Source: Ruminococcus sp. UBA1780 (GTDB taxonomy: Bacteria > Bacillota > Clostridia > Oscillospirales > Ruminococcaceae). Taken from it: a stretch of DNA of 13,896 bases. Made by a program: the position numbers and the translations under genes. Of the stretch, positions 7,275 through 13,896 are shown piece after piece; positions within the stretch are counted from its first letter, which is position 1, and each line of letters begins with the position of its first letter. The stretch spans positions 1,863 through 15,758 of the forward strand of contig DCGK01000038.1 in the NCBI GenBank assembly GCA_002315235.1. Direction: 5' to 3'. The notes under the pieces are model-generated. The model was not told the origin of the DNA, searched no databases, and saw only the letters and a program-made list of their open reading frames with translations.

Positions 7275-8073
7275 AATTCAATATATCAATTACTATGACT
7301 GCTGCAAGAAAAATAACAGAAACTGCAAGAGCGACTATATCAGCCGGCTTAACCTTCATCTGTTTCATTCTTGTACGTCCTTCTCCGCCGCGGTAACAGC
7401 GGCACTCCATTGCCAGTGCAAGCTCTTCGGCACGTCTGAATGCTGAAATAAACAACGGAACAAGTATCGGAATAACCGCCTTTGCGCGTTCTCTGAGACT
7501 TCCGTGTTCAAAATCAGCTCCTCTTGCCTTCTGAGCTGAAATAATTTTTTCTGTCTCTTCTATAAGAGTCGGTATAAACCTGAGGGCAATAGTCATCATC
7601 ATTGCAAGCTCATGCACAGGAAACTTTAAAACCTTCAGAGGCGCAAGAAGCTTTTCTATACCTCCTGTGAGTTCAATAGGCGAGGTTGTGTATGTCAGCA
7701 CCGATGAACCGACAATCAGCGCAGTTACGCGTATAAGCATAAACACCGCATTTTTCACACCCTCATCAGTAACAGATATAATCCACAGTCTGAAAATTTC
7801 TTCACCTTCAAAGAAAAAAACATTGATTACCGCTGTAACAATCAGTACCGGAATCACAGGCTTCAGGCTCCTGAGCATCAGCGAAGGACTAAGGGCAGTA
7901 AGCGCATAGGAAAGCAGAAGAAAGGCTACTGCCGCTGCAACAGACCATACTGTATTCGCAGCAAATATCATCACTATGAAAATCAGCGTGATAATTATCT
8001 TGAACCTTGCATCCAGCCTGTGCACAATACTGTTTCCCGGAAAATACTGTCCGATTGTAATATCCTTCAGCAC
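7273..8073 (-). CDS. ecfT: ECF transporter transmembrane component EcfT
   Basis: EcfT is the membrane scaffold of energy-coupling-factor vitamin and metal importers. It couples the EcfA1/EcfA2 ATPases to a substrate-binding S component. The 266-residue product has the expected hydrophobic helices (about 26-60, 71-87, 107-130 and 245-264). It also has the two cytoplasmic coupling helices, with motif one QKARGADF (181-188) and motif two MECRCYRGG (222-230). The second motif reads Cys-Arg-Cys where the classical form is Ala-Arg-Gly; I believe this variant also occurs in relatives. The GTG at 8073 overlaps the ecfA2 stop by 7 nt and has GGTGAAGG just upstream, pointing to translational coupling. 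No S-component gene is present in the window, so this is probably the shared (group II) module serving S proteins encoded elsewhere. Confidence 0.9.
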   Translation of the reverse strand: MLKDITIGQYFPGNSIVHRLDARFKIIITLIFIVMIFAANTVWSVAAAVAFLLLSYALTALSPSLMLRSLKPVIPVLIVTAVINVFFFEGEEIFRLWIISVTDEGVKNAVFMLIRVTALIVGSSVLTYTTSPIELTGGIEKLLAPLKVLKFPVHELAMMMTIALRFIPTLIEETEKIISAQKARGADFEHGSLRERAKAVIPILVPLFISAFRRAEELALAMECRCYRGGEGRTRMKQMKVKPADIVALAVSVIFLAAVIVIDILN

Positions 8074-8939
8074 CGGCCTTCACCGCCTTTTCGTGAAAGA
8101 TAATCCGTTATCTGCTTTACCGCAGAATCAACAGTATATACCTCATCATCAAAAATGATGTTTTCCTTCTTCAGCATTGAAAATACCCTTGTAATCTGCG
8201 GAACATCCAGACCCATTGCGGAAATCTCCCCGGATTTTGAAAATGCTTCATTTACAGGACAGTGGCAGAACAGACTTCCGTGATTCATTACGATAAGACG
8301 GTCAGCAACTGCAGCCATATCCTCCATACTGTGGGAAACTATCAGAACTGTGCATCCTGTCTTCCTGCAGTATTTTTCTATAATATCAAAAACTTCTCTT
8401 CTTCCTCTCGGATCAAGACCTGCAGCCGGTTCATCAAAAATGATTACCTCAGGCCTCATGGCCATAACTCCGGCTATGGCAACTCTTCTTTTCTGACCTC
8501 CTGAAAGCTCAAATGGTGATTTTTCAAGCATGGCAGAATCTATTCCGAAGAGTGCCGCGGTTTCAAGAACCCTTTCACGGATTTCCTTTTCCGGAAGCTT
8601 CATGTTTCCGGGACCGAAGGCAATATCCCTGTATACAGTTTCCTCAAAAAGCTGATACTCAGGATACTGAAACACAAGTCCTACTCTGAATCTGAGTCCC
8701 GGCATTATCTTTCCGTTCTCCCAGATATCCTCTCCGTTAAAGAGAACTCTTCCGGAGGAAGGCTTCAGAAGCCCGTTGAAATGCTGTATGAGTGTGGATT
8801 TACCGGAACCGGTATGACCGATTATTCCCGTAATTCCGCCTTTTTCTATAGTAAGCGAAACATTGTCTACTGCCGTTCTTTCAAACGGAGTTCCCTTACC
8901 GTATACATATGTCAGGTTTTCTGTTTGCAGTATACTCAA
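8067..8939 (-). CDS. ecfA2: ECF transporter ATPase EcfA2
   Basis: This is one of the two ATP-binding subunits that power the ECF importer on the cytoplasmic face. With the chosen start it has 290 residues: Walker A GHTGSGKST (41-49), Q-loop Gln91, signature LSGGQ (145-149), Walker B VIIFDEPAAGLDP (165-177) and switch His203. The Y-x-x-GTPFE segment near the N-terminus and the DEPAAGLDP form identify the A2 type. I chose the TTG at 8939. Its bases form TTGA with the TGA stop of ecfA1 (4-nt overlap), GGA-rich sequence lies just upstream, and the protein then begins LSILQTENLTYVYG, like relatives. The frame extends 14 codons further to an ATG at 8981, but that would overlap ecfA1 by 46 nt and add unrelated residues. 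It is coupled to ecfT downstream. Confidence 0.92.
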   Translation of the reverse strand: MSILQTENLTYVYGKGTPFERTAVDNVSLTIEKGGITGIIGHTGSGKSTLIQHFNGLLKPSSGRVLFNGEDIWENGKIMPGLRFRVGLVFQYPEYQLFEETVYRDIAFGPGNMKLPEKEIRERVLETAALFGIDSAMLEKSPFELSGGQKRRVAIAGVMAMRPEVIIFDEPAAGLDPRGRREVFDIIEKYCRKTGCTVLIVSHSMEDMAAVADRLIVMNHGSLFCHCPVNEAFSKSGEISAMGLDVPQITRVFSMLKKENIIFDDEVYTVDSAVKQITDYLSRKGGEGRC

Positions 8940-9784
8940 TCTCTTCCATCCTTCAAAAGAGAGGCAAGTGCCGCGGCACATTCCTCTTCCGTAAGTATCT
9001 GCGGATCAAGATCAAGTCCGCATCTGTTCAGCTCATGAACAAGCTCTGTTACCTGCGGAACATCAAGTCCGGCATTTTTCAGAACTTCCACATGTGAAAA
9101 CACTTCCTTAGGGGTACCGTCAAGAATGACCTGTCCCTCATCCATTACTATTACACGGTCAGCCTTTACAGCCTCATCCATATAGTGGGTTATAAGCAGA
9201 ACCGTAATACCGTACTTTTCACCGAGCATCCTTATGGTATTCATTACATCCCTGCGTCCGGCAGGATCAAGCATTGAAGTCGGCTCGTCAAGTACGATGC
9301 ATTCAGGCCGCATTGCGATTATTCCCGCAATGGCAACCCGCTGCTTCTGACCTCCGGAAAGCATTCCCGGAGAATGTTTTCTGTATTCATACATTCCGAC
9401 TGTCTTAAGAGCCTCGTCAACCCTCTGTCTGATTTCCTCAGGAGGTACTCCCGTATTTTCAAGACCGAAGGCAACATCCTCCTCCACCACAGCCGCAACT
9501 ATCTGGTTGTCAGGATTCTGAAACACCATGCCGACATTCTGCCTTATTTCATAAAGGCGGCTGTCATCGGCTGTATCCGTTCCGAGAACAGTCATGCGTC
9601 CTTCGGTCGGTACAAGTATGGCATTTGCAAGCCTTGCAAAAGTTGATTTTCCGGAACCGTTATGTCCCAGAACAGCGACAAATTCGCCGCGTTTTATGTC
9701 AGTATTTATTCCCTTCAGAATCTCCCTTGCCTGTTCATAGGAAAAGTGCAGGTTTTCCGCAGAGAGTATATTTTCAGGTGTCAA
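8936..9784 (-). CDS. ecfA1: ECF transporter ATPase EcfA1
   Basis: This is the partner ATPase of EcfA2 in the ECF importer. The 282-residue product has Walker A GHNGSGKST (40-48), Q-loop FQNPDNQ (88-94), signature LSGGQ (142-146), Walker B VLDEPTSMLDP (164-174) and switch His200. FQNPDNQ and EPTSMLDP are typical of the A1 type. The only reasonable start is the TTG at 9784, 7 nt after GGGG; no ATG lies near the N-terminus. It follows the methyltransferase gene by 15 nt and overlaps ecfA2 by 4 nt. The order ecfA1-ecfA2-ecfT-(one gene)-truA is the Firmicutes arrangement with one inserted gene. Confidence 0.93.
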   Translation of the reverse strand: MTPENILSAENLHFSYEQAREILKGINTDIKRGEFVAVLGHNGSGKSTFARLANAILVPTEGRMTVLGTDTADDSRLYEIRQNVGMVFQNPDNQIVAAVVEEDVAFGLENTGVPPEEIRQRVDEALKTVGMYEYRKHSPGMLSGGQKQRVAIAGIIAMRPECIVLDEPTSMLDPAGRRDVMNTIRMLGEKYGITVLLITHYMDEAVKADRVIVMDEGQVILDGTPKEVFSHVEVLKNAGLDVPQVTELVHELNRCGLDLDPQILTEEECAAALASLLKDGRD

Positions 9785-9789
9785 TTTTT

Positions 9790-9795
9790 CACCCC
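9790..9795 (-). promoter_or_regulatory. Ribosome binding site for the ecfA1 TTG start
   Basis: GGGGTG on the minus strand lies 5 nt before the TTG at 9784, counted from its last base. It sits in the 15-nt gap after the methyltransferase stop. Confidence 0.6.
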
Positions 9796-9799
9796 GGTT

Positions 9800-10666
9800 T
9801 TACTTCTGCCAGATTGCAGTTGAACCGCACGGCAGAGCCATGCCGCTTGTCTTTACCGGAAGTCCGATTTCGTCTGATGAAACTCTTCCGCCGAATTTTT
9901 TTACAAGCACAGCATCCAGAATATATGCCATAACCGCCGGTGAAAGTCCGGTTGTATAGCTGTTGAGAAGGAAAAACTTCGGGTTGTCGGAAAGAACCTG
10001 TGAGCAGAGCTCAACAAGATCATAAATGCTGTCCTCAAGCTTCCATATTTCTCCGTTTGAACCTCTTCCGTATGACGGAGGGTCCATTACGATGCCGTCG
10101 TATTTCTTTTCGCGTCTGATTTCACGCTTTACAAACTTCTCGCAGTCATCAACAATCCACCTTACAGGTCTGTCTTCAAGTCCTGAAAGCTGGGCATTTT
10201 CACGTGCCCAGGCAACCATGCCCTTTGATGCGTCAACATGACATACCGAAGCTCCGGCCTCTGCACATGCAAGAGTTGCGCCGCCGGTATATGCAAAAAG
10301 GTTGAGCACACTTACCTGGCTGTCACTGTTTCTGATTATGTCACGCATAAAATCCCAGTTTACTGCCTGTTCAGGGAAAAGCCCTGTATGCTTGAAGCCT
10401 GTAGGCTTTATTTTGAATGTAAGATTTCCGTATGACATCTTCCACCAGTCCTTCGGCCTGCTGTTTCTGTACTCCCAGCTTCCTCCGCCGCTTGATGAAC
10501 GGTGATAGTGTCCGTCGGCATTTCCCCAGAGATGCTCATCCTTCGGTGTCTTCCAGATAATCTGCGGATCCGGTCTGATAAGTTTTACACCGTTCCAGTT
10601 TTCCAGCTTTTCCTCTGTGGATGTATCAAGAATTGAATACTGTTCCCATTTGTCTGCTATTCTCAA
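9800..10666 (-). CDS. Class I SAM-dependent methyltransferase, RlmI/RlmK-like
   Basis: A 288-residue methyltransferase with a short N-terminal beta-rich part (about 20-95) and a Rossmann domain. SAM motif I is VLNLFAYTGGATL (120-132), an acidic ribose-binding residue is D145, and motif IV is DPPS (195-198). The fold, FAYTGG and DPPS match the COG1092-like group that contains the 23S rRNA enzymes RlmI and RlmK, but the PUA RNA-binding domain of RlmI is missing. The substrate is therefore unknown, though rRNA is a fair guess. The TTG at 10666 is the start: GGAGGG lies 6 nt upstream, and the first in-frame ATG is about 76 codons further in. It begins 15 nt after the glmM-like gene. Confidence 0.8.
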   Translation of the reverse strand: MRIADKWEQYSILDTSTEEKLENWNGVKLIRPDPQIIWKTPKDEHLWGNADGHYHRSSSGGGSWEYRNSRPKDWWKMSYGNLTFKIKPTGFKHTGLFPEQAVNWDFMRDIIRNSDSQVSVLNLFAYTGGATLACAEAGASVCHVDASKGMVAWARENAQLSGLEDRPVRWIVDDCEKFVKREIRREKKYDGIVMDPPSYGRGSNGEIWKLEDSIYDLVELCSQVLSDNPKFFLLNSYTTGLSPAVMAYILDAVLVKKFGGRVSSDEIGLPVKTSGMALPCGSTAIWQK

Positions 10667-10672
10667 ATTTAG

Positions 10673-10678
10673 CCCTCC
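10673..10678 (-). promoter_or_regulatory. Ribosome binding site fixing a TTG start
   Basis: A strong GGAGGG on the minus strand lies 6 nt before the TTG at 10666. It supports that codon as the start of the methyltransferase gene. Confidence 0.75.
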
Positions 10679-10681
10679 GCT

Positions 10682-12058
10682 TTACTTTGTAGTATTCAGA
10701 ACCGGAGTCCTGCTTGTCTGTTCTTTTATTTTGTCTGATATTTCATTTGCATATCTGCTTATTTTCTCAAAACTTCTGCCCTCAACCATTACCCTGATAA
10801 ACGGTTCGAGACCTGATTCACGTACAAATATACGGCCGTCATCACCGAGACCGTACTGTCTCTTCTCAATGAGATCGGTTATACTGTGATTGTTTTTCCA
10901 TAATTCCCTGAACTGCGGCTGAATGCCGACATTTATCATTACCTGAGGATATTTTTCCATTATAAGCTTGAATTCTGACATCTTCTGGCCTGATTTTTTC
11001 AGTGCATCCAGAAGCTCGACAGCGGTAAGAAGACCGTCGGCGGTGGTTGAAAGCTCAGGAAGTATAACCTTTCCGTTCTGTTCACCGCCAAGTGAAAATC
11101 CTCCGTCAAGAAGCTTTTCCGTGATGCACTTCTCACCCGGTCTTGAGGTGATTACCTCAATGTCGTTTGACTCTGCAAAATGCCTGAATCCAAGGTTTGA
11201 CGTATCTGTGATTACAACCTTGTCATTTTTAAGCTTGCCTTCCTTCTTGTAGTTAAGCGAAAGCATGGACATAATCTGGTCCCCGTCAATCACATCACCG
11301 TTTTCATCAAGAGCAAGACACTTTCCCACGTCGCCGTCAAACACCAGACCTATATCCGCATGTCTCTCGGATATAACCCTGGAAATGGACGCAGTATTTC
11401 TGACACCGCATCTGCTGTTGATGTTCTGTCCGTCAGGCTTGTCATTTATCATAATGCACTTTACGCCAAGAGCCGAAAAAAGCTTTTCGGCTGTGGATGA
11501 AGCACATCCGTTTGCACAGTCTATAACGGCTCTGATTCCGGTAAAGTCATATCTTCCCAGCTTCAGAAGATGTCTGATGTAGTCCCATTCAGCATTTTTG
11601 TATGCAATGGCACGGCCGACCCTCTCATGTGAAACAAGAGGAATTATTTCAGGATGACGGCAGACTGTATTTTCAAGCTCGTCCTCAACGTCCTCGGAAA
11701 TTCTGTATCCTGTTCCTGAAAAAATCTTCAGTCCGTTCATTTCATACGGATGATGTGAAGCCGTTACCATAACTCCGGCATCCGCCTTGCTTGACTTTGT
11801 AAGATAGGCAACAGCTGCTGACGGGATAACGCCAAGTCTGACAACATCAGCTCCGGCTGAGCATATTCCGGCAATCAGCGAATTTTCAAGGATTTCGGAT
11901 GACAGTCTGGTGTCTCTTCCGACAAATATCCTGACTCTGTGCTGAAGCTTTCTCGAAAGGGAGAGCACAAGTGCTCTTCCGGTATTCATTACCATTTCAC
12001 ATGTTATTTCGGTTATAGCAGTACCGACGATTCCGTCAGGTGTAAATAATCTGTCCAT
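10682..12058 (-). CDS. Divergent GlmM-like phosphohexomutase, key motifs altered
   Basis: This belongs to the alpha-D-phosphohexomutase family and is closest to GlmM, which makes glucosamine-1-phosphate for cell-wall UDP-GlcNAc. Its 458 residues span all four domains. Kept features are GRDTR (47-51), the phosphoserine site TASHHP (S101), GGEQ (324-327) and DGLLTAVELLD. Many hallmark residues differ. TDGVRG is PDGIVG (7-12), SHNP is SHHP, and the metal loop DGDxDR is DGDVGK (241-246), losing the third Asp and the Arg. GDR is GEK (308-310), GEQSGH is GEQNGK (325-330), and RPSGTEP is RESGLEP (413-419). I checked five of these motifs at codon level. The frame is intact, so this is not a simple pseudogene. 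It could be a paralogue with changed substrate or a non-catalytic role. The ATG at 12058 has AAAGGAA upstream. It lies 20 nt after ruvB. Confidence 0.75.
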   Translation of the reverse strand: MDRLFTPDGIVGTAITEITCEMVMNTGRALVLSLSRKLQHRVRIFVGRDTRLSSEILENSLIAGICSAGADVVRLGVIPSAAVAYLTKSSKADAGVMVTASHHPYEMNGLKIFSGTGYRISEDVEDELENTVCRHPEIIPLVSHERVGRAIAYKNAEWDYIRHLLKLGRYDFTGIRAVIDCANGCASSTAEKLFSALGVKCIMINDKPDGQNINSRCGVRNTASISRVISERHADIGLVFDGDVGKCLALDENGDVIDGDQIMSMLSLNYKKEGKLKNDKVVITDTSNLGFRHFAESNDIEVITSRPGEKCITEKLLDGGFSLGGEQNGKVILPELSTTADGLLTAVELLDALKKSGQKMSEFKLIMEKYPQVMINVGIQPQFRELWKNNHSITDLIEKRQYGLGDDGRIFVRESGLEPFIRVMVEGRSFEKISRYANEISDKIKEQTSRTPVLNTTK

Positions 12059-12078
12059 ATCATGAATATTTCCTTTCG

Positions 12079-13131
12079 TCAGAATGTTAGCTGTTTTCCG
12101 TTCTCATGTTCTTCAGTACATTTTATCCCAAGATGTTCGTATGCAAGCTTTGTTGCACATCTTCCTCTTGGTGTTCTTGAAATAAAGCCAAGCTGCATAA
12201 GGAACGGTTCACACATATCCTCAAGTGTAACCGCCTCCTCACCTATAGCTGACGCGAGGGTGTCCAGACCTACCGGTCCCCCGTTATATCCTTTTATTAT
12301 CATTGTAAGCATTCTTTTGTCAATGCTGTCAAGTCCAAGCGGGTCTATCTCCAGACGGTCAAGTGCTATGGATGCAATTTCCTTTGTTATTACCCCGTTG
12401 CCAATTACGTCTGCAAAGTCACGGACTCTCTTGAGAAGTCTGTTCGCTATACGCGGCGTGCCTCGTGCACGTCCTGCTATCTCCGCAGCTCCGTCCGGAT
12501 CGCATGGAATTCCGAGAATCATGCTGCTTCGGCGGATGATGTCACAGAGCTGATCCTTATTGTAAAGCTCAAGTCTGAGCACAACCCCGAATCTGTCACG
12601 AAGCGGTGCTGTAAGCTGACCTGCTCTCGTTGTTGCTCCCACAAGTGTAAACTTCGGAAGATCTATACGTATCGAACGGGCCGAAGGACCTTTTCCTATC
12701 ATAATATCCAGCACATTGTCCTCAAGGGCCGGATAGAGTATTTCTTCAATTGATCTTGAGAGACGGTGTATCTCGTCTATAAAAAGAACATCGTTCTCTG
12801 AGAGATTGGTCAGAAGTGCCGCAAGATCACCCGGCTTTTCAATTGCCGGACCCGATGTAATGCGGAGATTTGAACCCATCTCATGAGCAATGATTCCCGA
12901 AAGAGTAGTCTTTCCAAGACCCGGAGGTCCGTAGAGAAGAACATGGTCAAGCGGTTCGTTTCGTCTTCTGGACGCTTCTATATAAACTGCAAGGTTTTCC
13001 TTTGCCTTGTCCTGGCCGATGTATTCGGCAAGACATTTAGGGCGGAGCGAAACCTCGATATCACTGTCATCATTAGTAACTTCAGGGGTCACAACCCTGT
13101 TTTCAAAGTTTATTTCGCTTGTTTCAATCAA
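12079..13131 (-). CDS. ruvB: Holliday junction branch-migration ATPase RuvB
   Basis: RuvB is the hexameric AAA+ motor that pumps DNA through RuvA-bound Holliday junctions. The 350-residue product has Walker A GPPGLGKT (68-75), Walker B VLFIDE (115-120), sensor 1 GATTRAG (165-171), the arginine-finger segment LRDRFG (177-182), sensor 2 GTPRIANRLL (224-233) and the C-terminal winged helix with LGFISRTPRGR (314-324). The length is normal. The start is the TTG at 13131: an in-frame TAA lies only 9 nt upstream and no ATG lies near the N-terminus. The Shine-Dalgarno is AGGGGG at 13141-13146. It begins 17 nt after ruvA. Confidence 0.97.
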   Translation of the reverse strand: MIETSEINFENRVVTPEVTNDDSDIEVSLRPKCLAEYIGQDKAKENLAVYIEASRRRNEPLDHVLLYGPPGLGKTTLSGIIAHEMGSNLRITSGPAIEKPGDLAALLTNLSENDVLFIDEIHRLSRSIEEILYPALEDNVLDIMIGKGPSARSIRIDLPKFTLVGATTRAGQLTAPLRDRFGVVLRLELYNKDQLCDIIRRSSMILGIPCDPDGAAEIAGRARGTPRIANRLLKRVRDFADVIGNGVITKEIASIALDRLEIDPLGLDSIDKRMLTMIIKGYNGGPVGLDTLASAIGEEAVTLEDMCEPFLMQLGFISRTPRGRCATKLAYEHLGIKCTEEHENGKQLTF

Positions 13132-13140
13132 CTTAGGTTA

Positions 13141-13146
13141 CCCCCT
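13141..13146 (-). promoter_or_regulatory. Ribosome binding site for the ruvB TTG start
   Basis: AGGGGG on the minus strand lies 9 nt before the TTG at 13131, within the 17-nt gap after ruvA. Confidence 0.65.
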
Positions 13147-13148
13147 GT

Positions 13149-13760
13149 TTACATTTTCTTAGCCATCGCCTTAAGAGCCTGTCTTATAAGCTCTGCTGAA
13201 GGGAGAGACGAATCAAGTCCTGAAAGCACAGGCGCAATTTCCGTCTGTGTATATCCGAGAACAAGGAGTGCTGAAAATGCTTCCGAAACTGCTGAGCCGT
13301 CTGCGGCAGAAACTGCCGGAACCGGACTTCCCGCTGCTGAAAAATCAATGTCGTTTTCCTTTACTACCTTGTCCTTAAGCTCAAGTACAATCCTCTGTGC
13401 GGTCTTTGCTCCGATTCCCCTGGTTTTTGTGAGGGTTTTGCTGTCCTCGGAAGCAACAAGAAGGGCAAACTGTTCAGCGCTTACATCAGAAAGAATTGAA
13501 AGCGCTGCCTTCGGACCGACACCGGATACCGATATCAGCATTTTGAAGCAGTTAAGCTCCTGCTGTGACCAGAACCCGAAAAGCTCCATGCAGTCCTCTC
13601 TTACGTGAAGATAGGTGTAGAGCATTACCTCCGTTCCTTTTTCAGTGAGTGATGCAAGTGTCTGAAGCGTTGTTCTGCATGCAAATCCAACACCGCCGCA
13701 TTCTATTACTGCCAGTTCATTTTCTTTGTGTACCAGTTTTCCTCTTACGCTATATATCAT
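13149..13760 (-). CDS. ruvA: Holliday junction DNA-binding protein RuvA
   Basis: RuvA binds four-way junctions as a tetramer and loads RuvB. The 203-residue product has the N-terminal OB fold (about 1-62) with the acidic pin REDCMELFGF (54-63; E55 and D56). Two helix-hairpin-helix motifs follow: SGVGPKAALSIL (79-90) and TRGIGAKTAQRIVLELK (113-129). A variable linker (132-157) leads to the C-terminal RuvB-binding helices (158-203). The start is the ATG at 13760, which lies inside the end of ruvC (11-nt overlap) with AGGAAAAAAT upstream. The overlap suggests coupled translation with ruvC. Confidence 0.96.
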   Translation of the reverse strand: MIYSVRGKLVHKENELAVIECGGVGFACRTTLQTLASLTEKGTEVMLYTYLHVREDCMELFGFWSQQELNCFKMLISVSGVGPKAALSILSDVSAEQFALLVASEDSKTLTKTRGIGAKTAQRIVLELKDKVVKENDIDFSAAGSPVPAVSAADGSAVSEAFSALLVLGYTQTEIAPVLSGLDSSLPSAELIRQALKAMAKKM

Positions 13761-13896
13761 ATTTTTTCCTCATTTCCGATCCGTTTGAACAGTGTCCGTG
13801 GCATATTGCAATCGCTATTGCATCAGCCGTATCATCAGGCTTCGGAACTTCCGCGAGTCTGAGTATGCGCTTTACCATATCCATAACCTGTTTCTT
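13750..13896 (-). CDS. ruvC: Holliday junction resolvase RuvC (3' end only)
   Basis: Only the last 48 codons are present; the gene continues past the right edge. The visible part, starting KKQVMDMVKRIL and containing PDDTADAIAIAICH, matches the C-terminal helices of RuvC. The DTAD residues correspond to the last two metal-binding aspartates (D138 and D141 in E. coli). RuvC cuts Holliday junctions symmetrically after RuvAB branch migration. The stop TAG (13750-13752) overlaps the ruvA start by 11 nt. The order ruvC-ruvA-ruvB in one transcript is common. Confidence 0.93.
   Translation of the reverse strand, partial: KKQVMDMVKRILRLAEVPKPDDTADAIAIAICHGHCSNGSEMRKKYDI

Noticed and set aside
8940..8981. 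Longer ecfA2 product starting at the ATG at 8981
   Set aside because: It would add 14 residues unlike the family and a 46-nt overlap with ecfA1; the TTGA overlap at 8936-8939 is the usual coupled arrangement.
10682..12058. Reading the glmM-like gene as a pseudogene
   Set aside because: There is no frameshift or internal stop, the length is normal, a ribosome binding site is present, and the rest of the fold is well preserved.
12290..12330. TTGACA-like boxes inside ruvB followed by TAATAA at 18 nt (minus strand)
   Set aside because: The -35 is perfect but the -10 matches only three of six positions, and the bases encode the conserved stretch LTMIIKGYNGG, so protein constraint explains them.
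12883..13608. A 241-codon plus-strand open frame opposite ruvA and ruvB
   Set aside because: It lies wholly antisense to two clearly conserved genes, its residues are low-complexity Ser/Arg/Ala, and it has no recognisable motif or ribosome binding site. It is a shadow of the codon usage on the other strand.

Overview
The window looks like a chromosomal piece of an anaerobic Gram-positive Clostridia member, most likely Ruminococcus or another Oscillospiraceae. This is inferred from the moderately AT-rich DNA, strong GGAGG-type ribosome binding sites, a ClpE-type zinc-finger Clp ATPase, an EcfA1-EcfA2-EcfT module next to truA, and a DUF5711-like/CvpA gene pair. No rRNA, tRNA, phage, transposon or CRISPR sequence was seen.

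All 14 recognisable genes lie on the minus strand, so transcription runs from the right edge to the left. In that order they are: ruvC (3' end only), ruvA, ruvB, a divergent glmM-like phosphohexomutase gene, an RlmI/RlmK-like methyltransferase, ecfA1, ecfA2, ecfT, a small acidic membrane-anchored hypothetical protein, truA, a DUF5711-like membrane-anchored beta-propeller, a long CvpA-like membrane protein, a clpE-like unfoldase and a Gpi18-like GT-C mannosyltransferase. Every junction is an overlap of 4-11 nt or a gap of 10-27 nt. There is no room for an ordinary intergenic promoter, and a 13-bp hairpin with a U-rich tail lies about 90 nt past the last gene. The simplest reading is one long operon, or nested transcripts, that begins beyond the right edge and ends at this hairpin.

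By function, the right part handles Holliday-junction branch migration and resolution (RuvABC). The middle holds a sugar-phosphate mutase homologue, an RNA-methyltransferase-like enzyme, the energising module of a vitamin-importing ECF transporter (no S component is encoded here) and tRNA pseudouridine synthase. The left part is an envelope and proteostasis group: two membrane proteins with large domains predicted outside the cell, a Clp unfoldase and a polyprenyl-sugar-type glycosyltransferase.

Most of this is ordinary housekeeping. The feature most worth a second look is the glmM-like gene. It keeps the catalytic serine but has substitutions in nearly every other family motif (metal loop, sugar-binding loop, phosphate loop). 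Also unusual is the start-codon usage: six of the 13 genes whose start is visible appear to begin with TTG, several of them with no nearby alternative. The first 315 bases outside the terminator hold no gene I can support.
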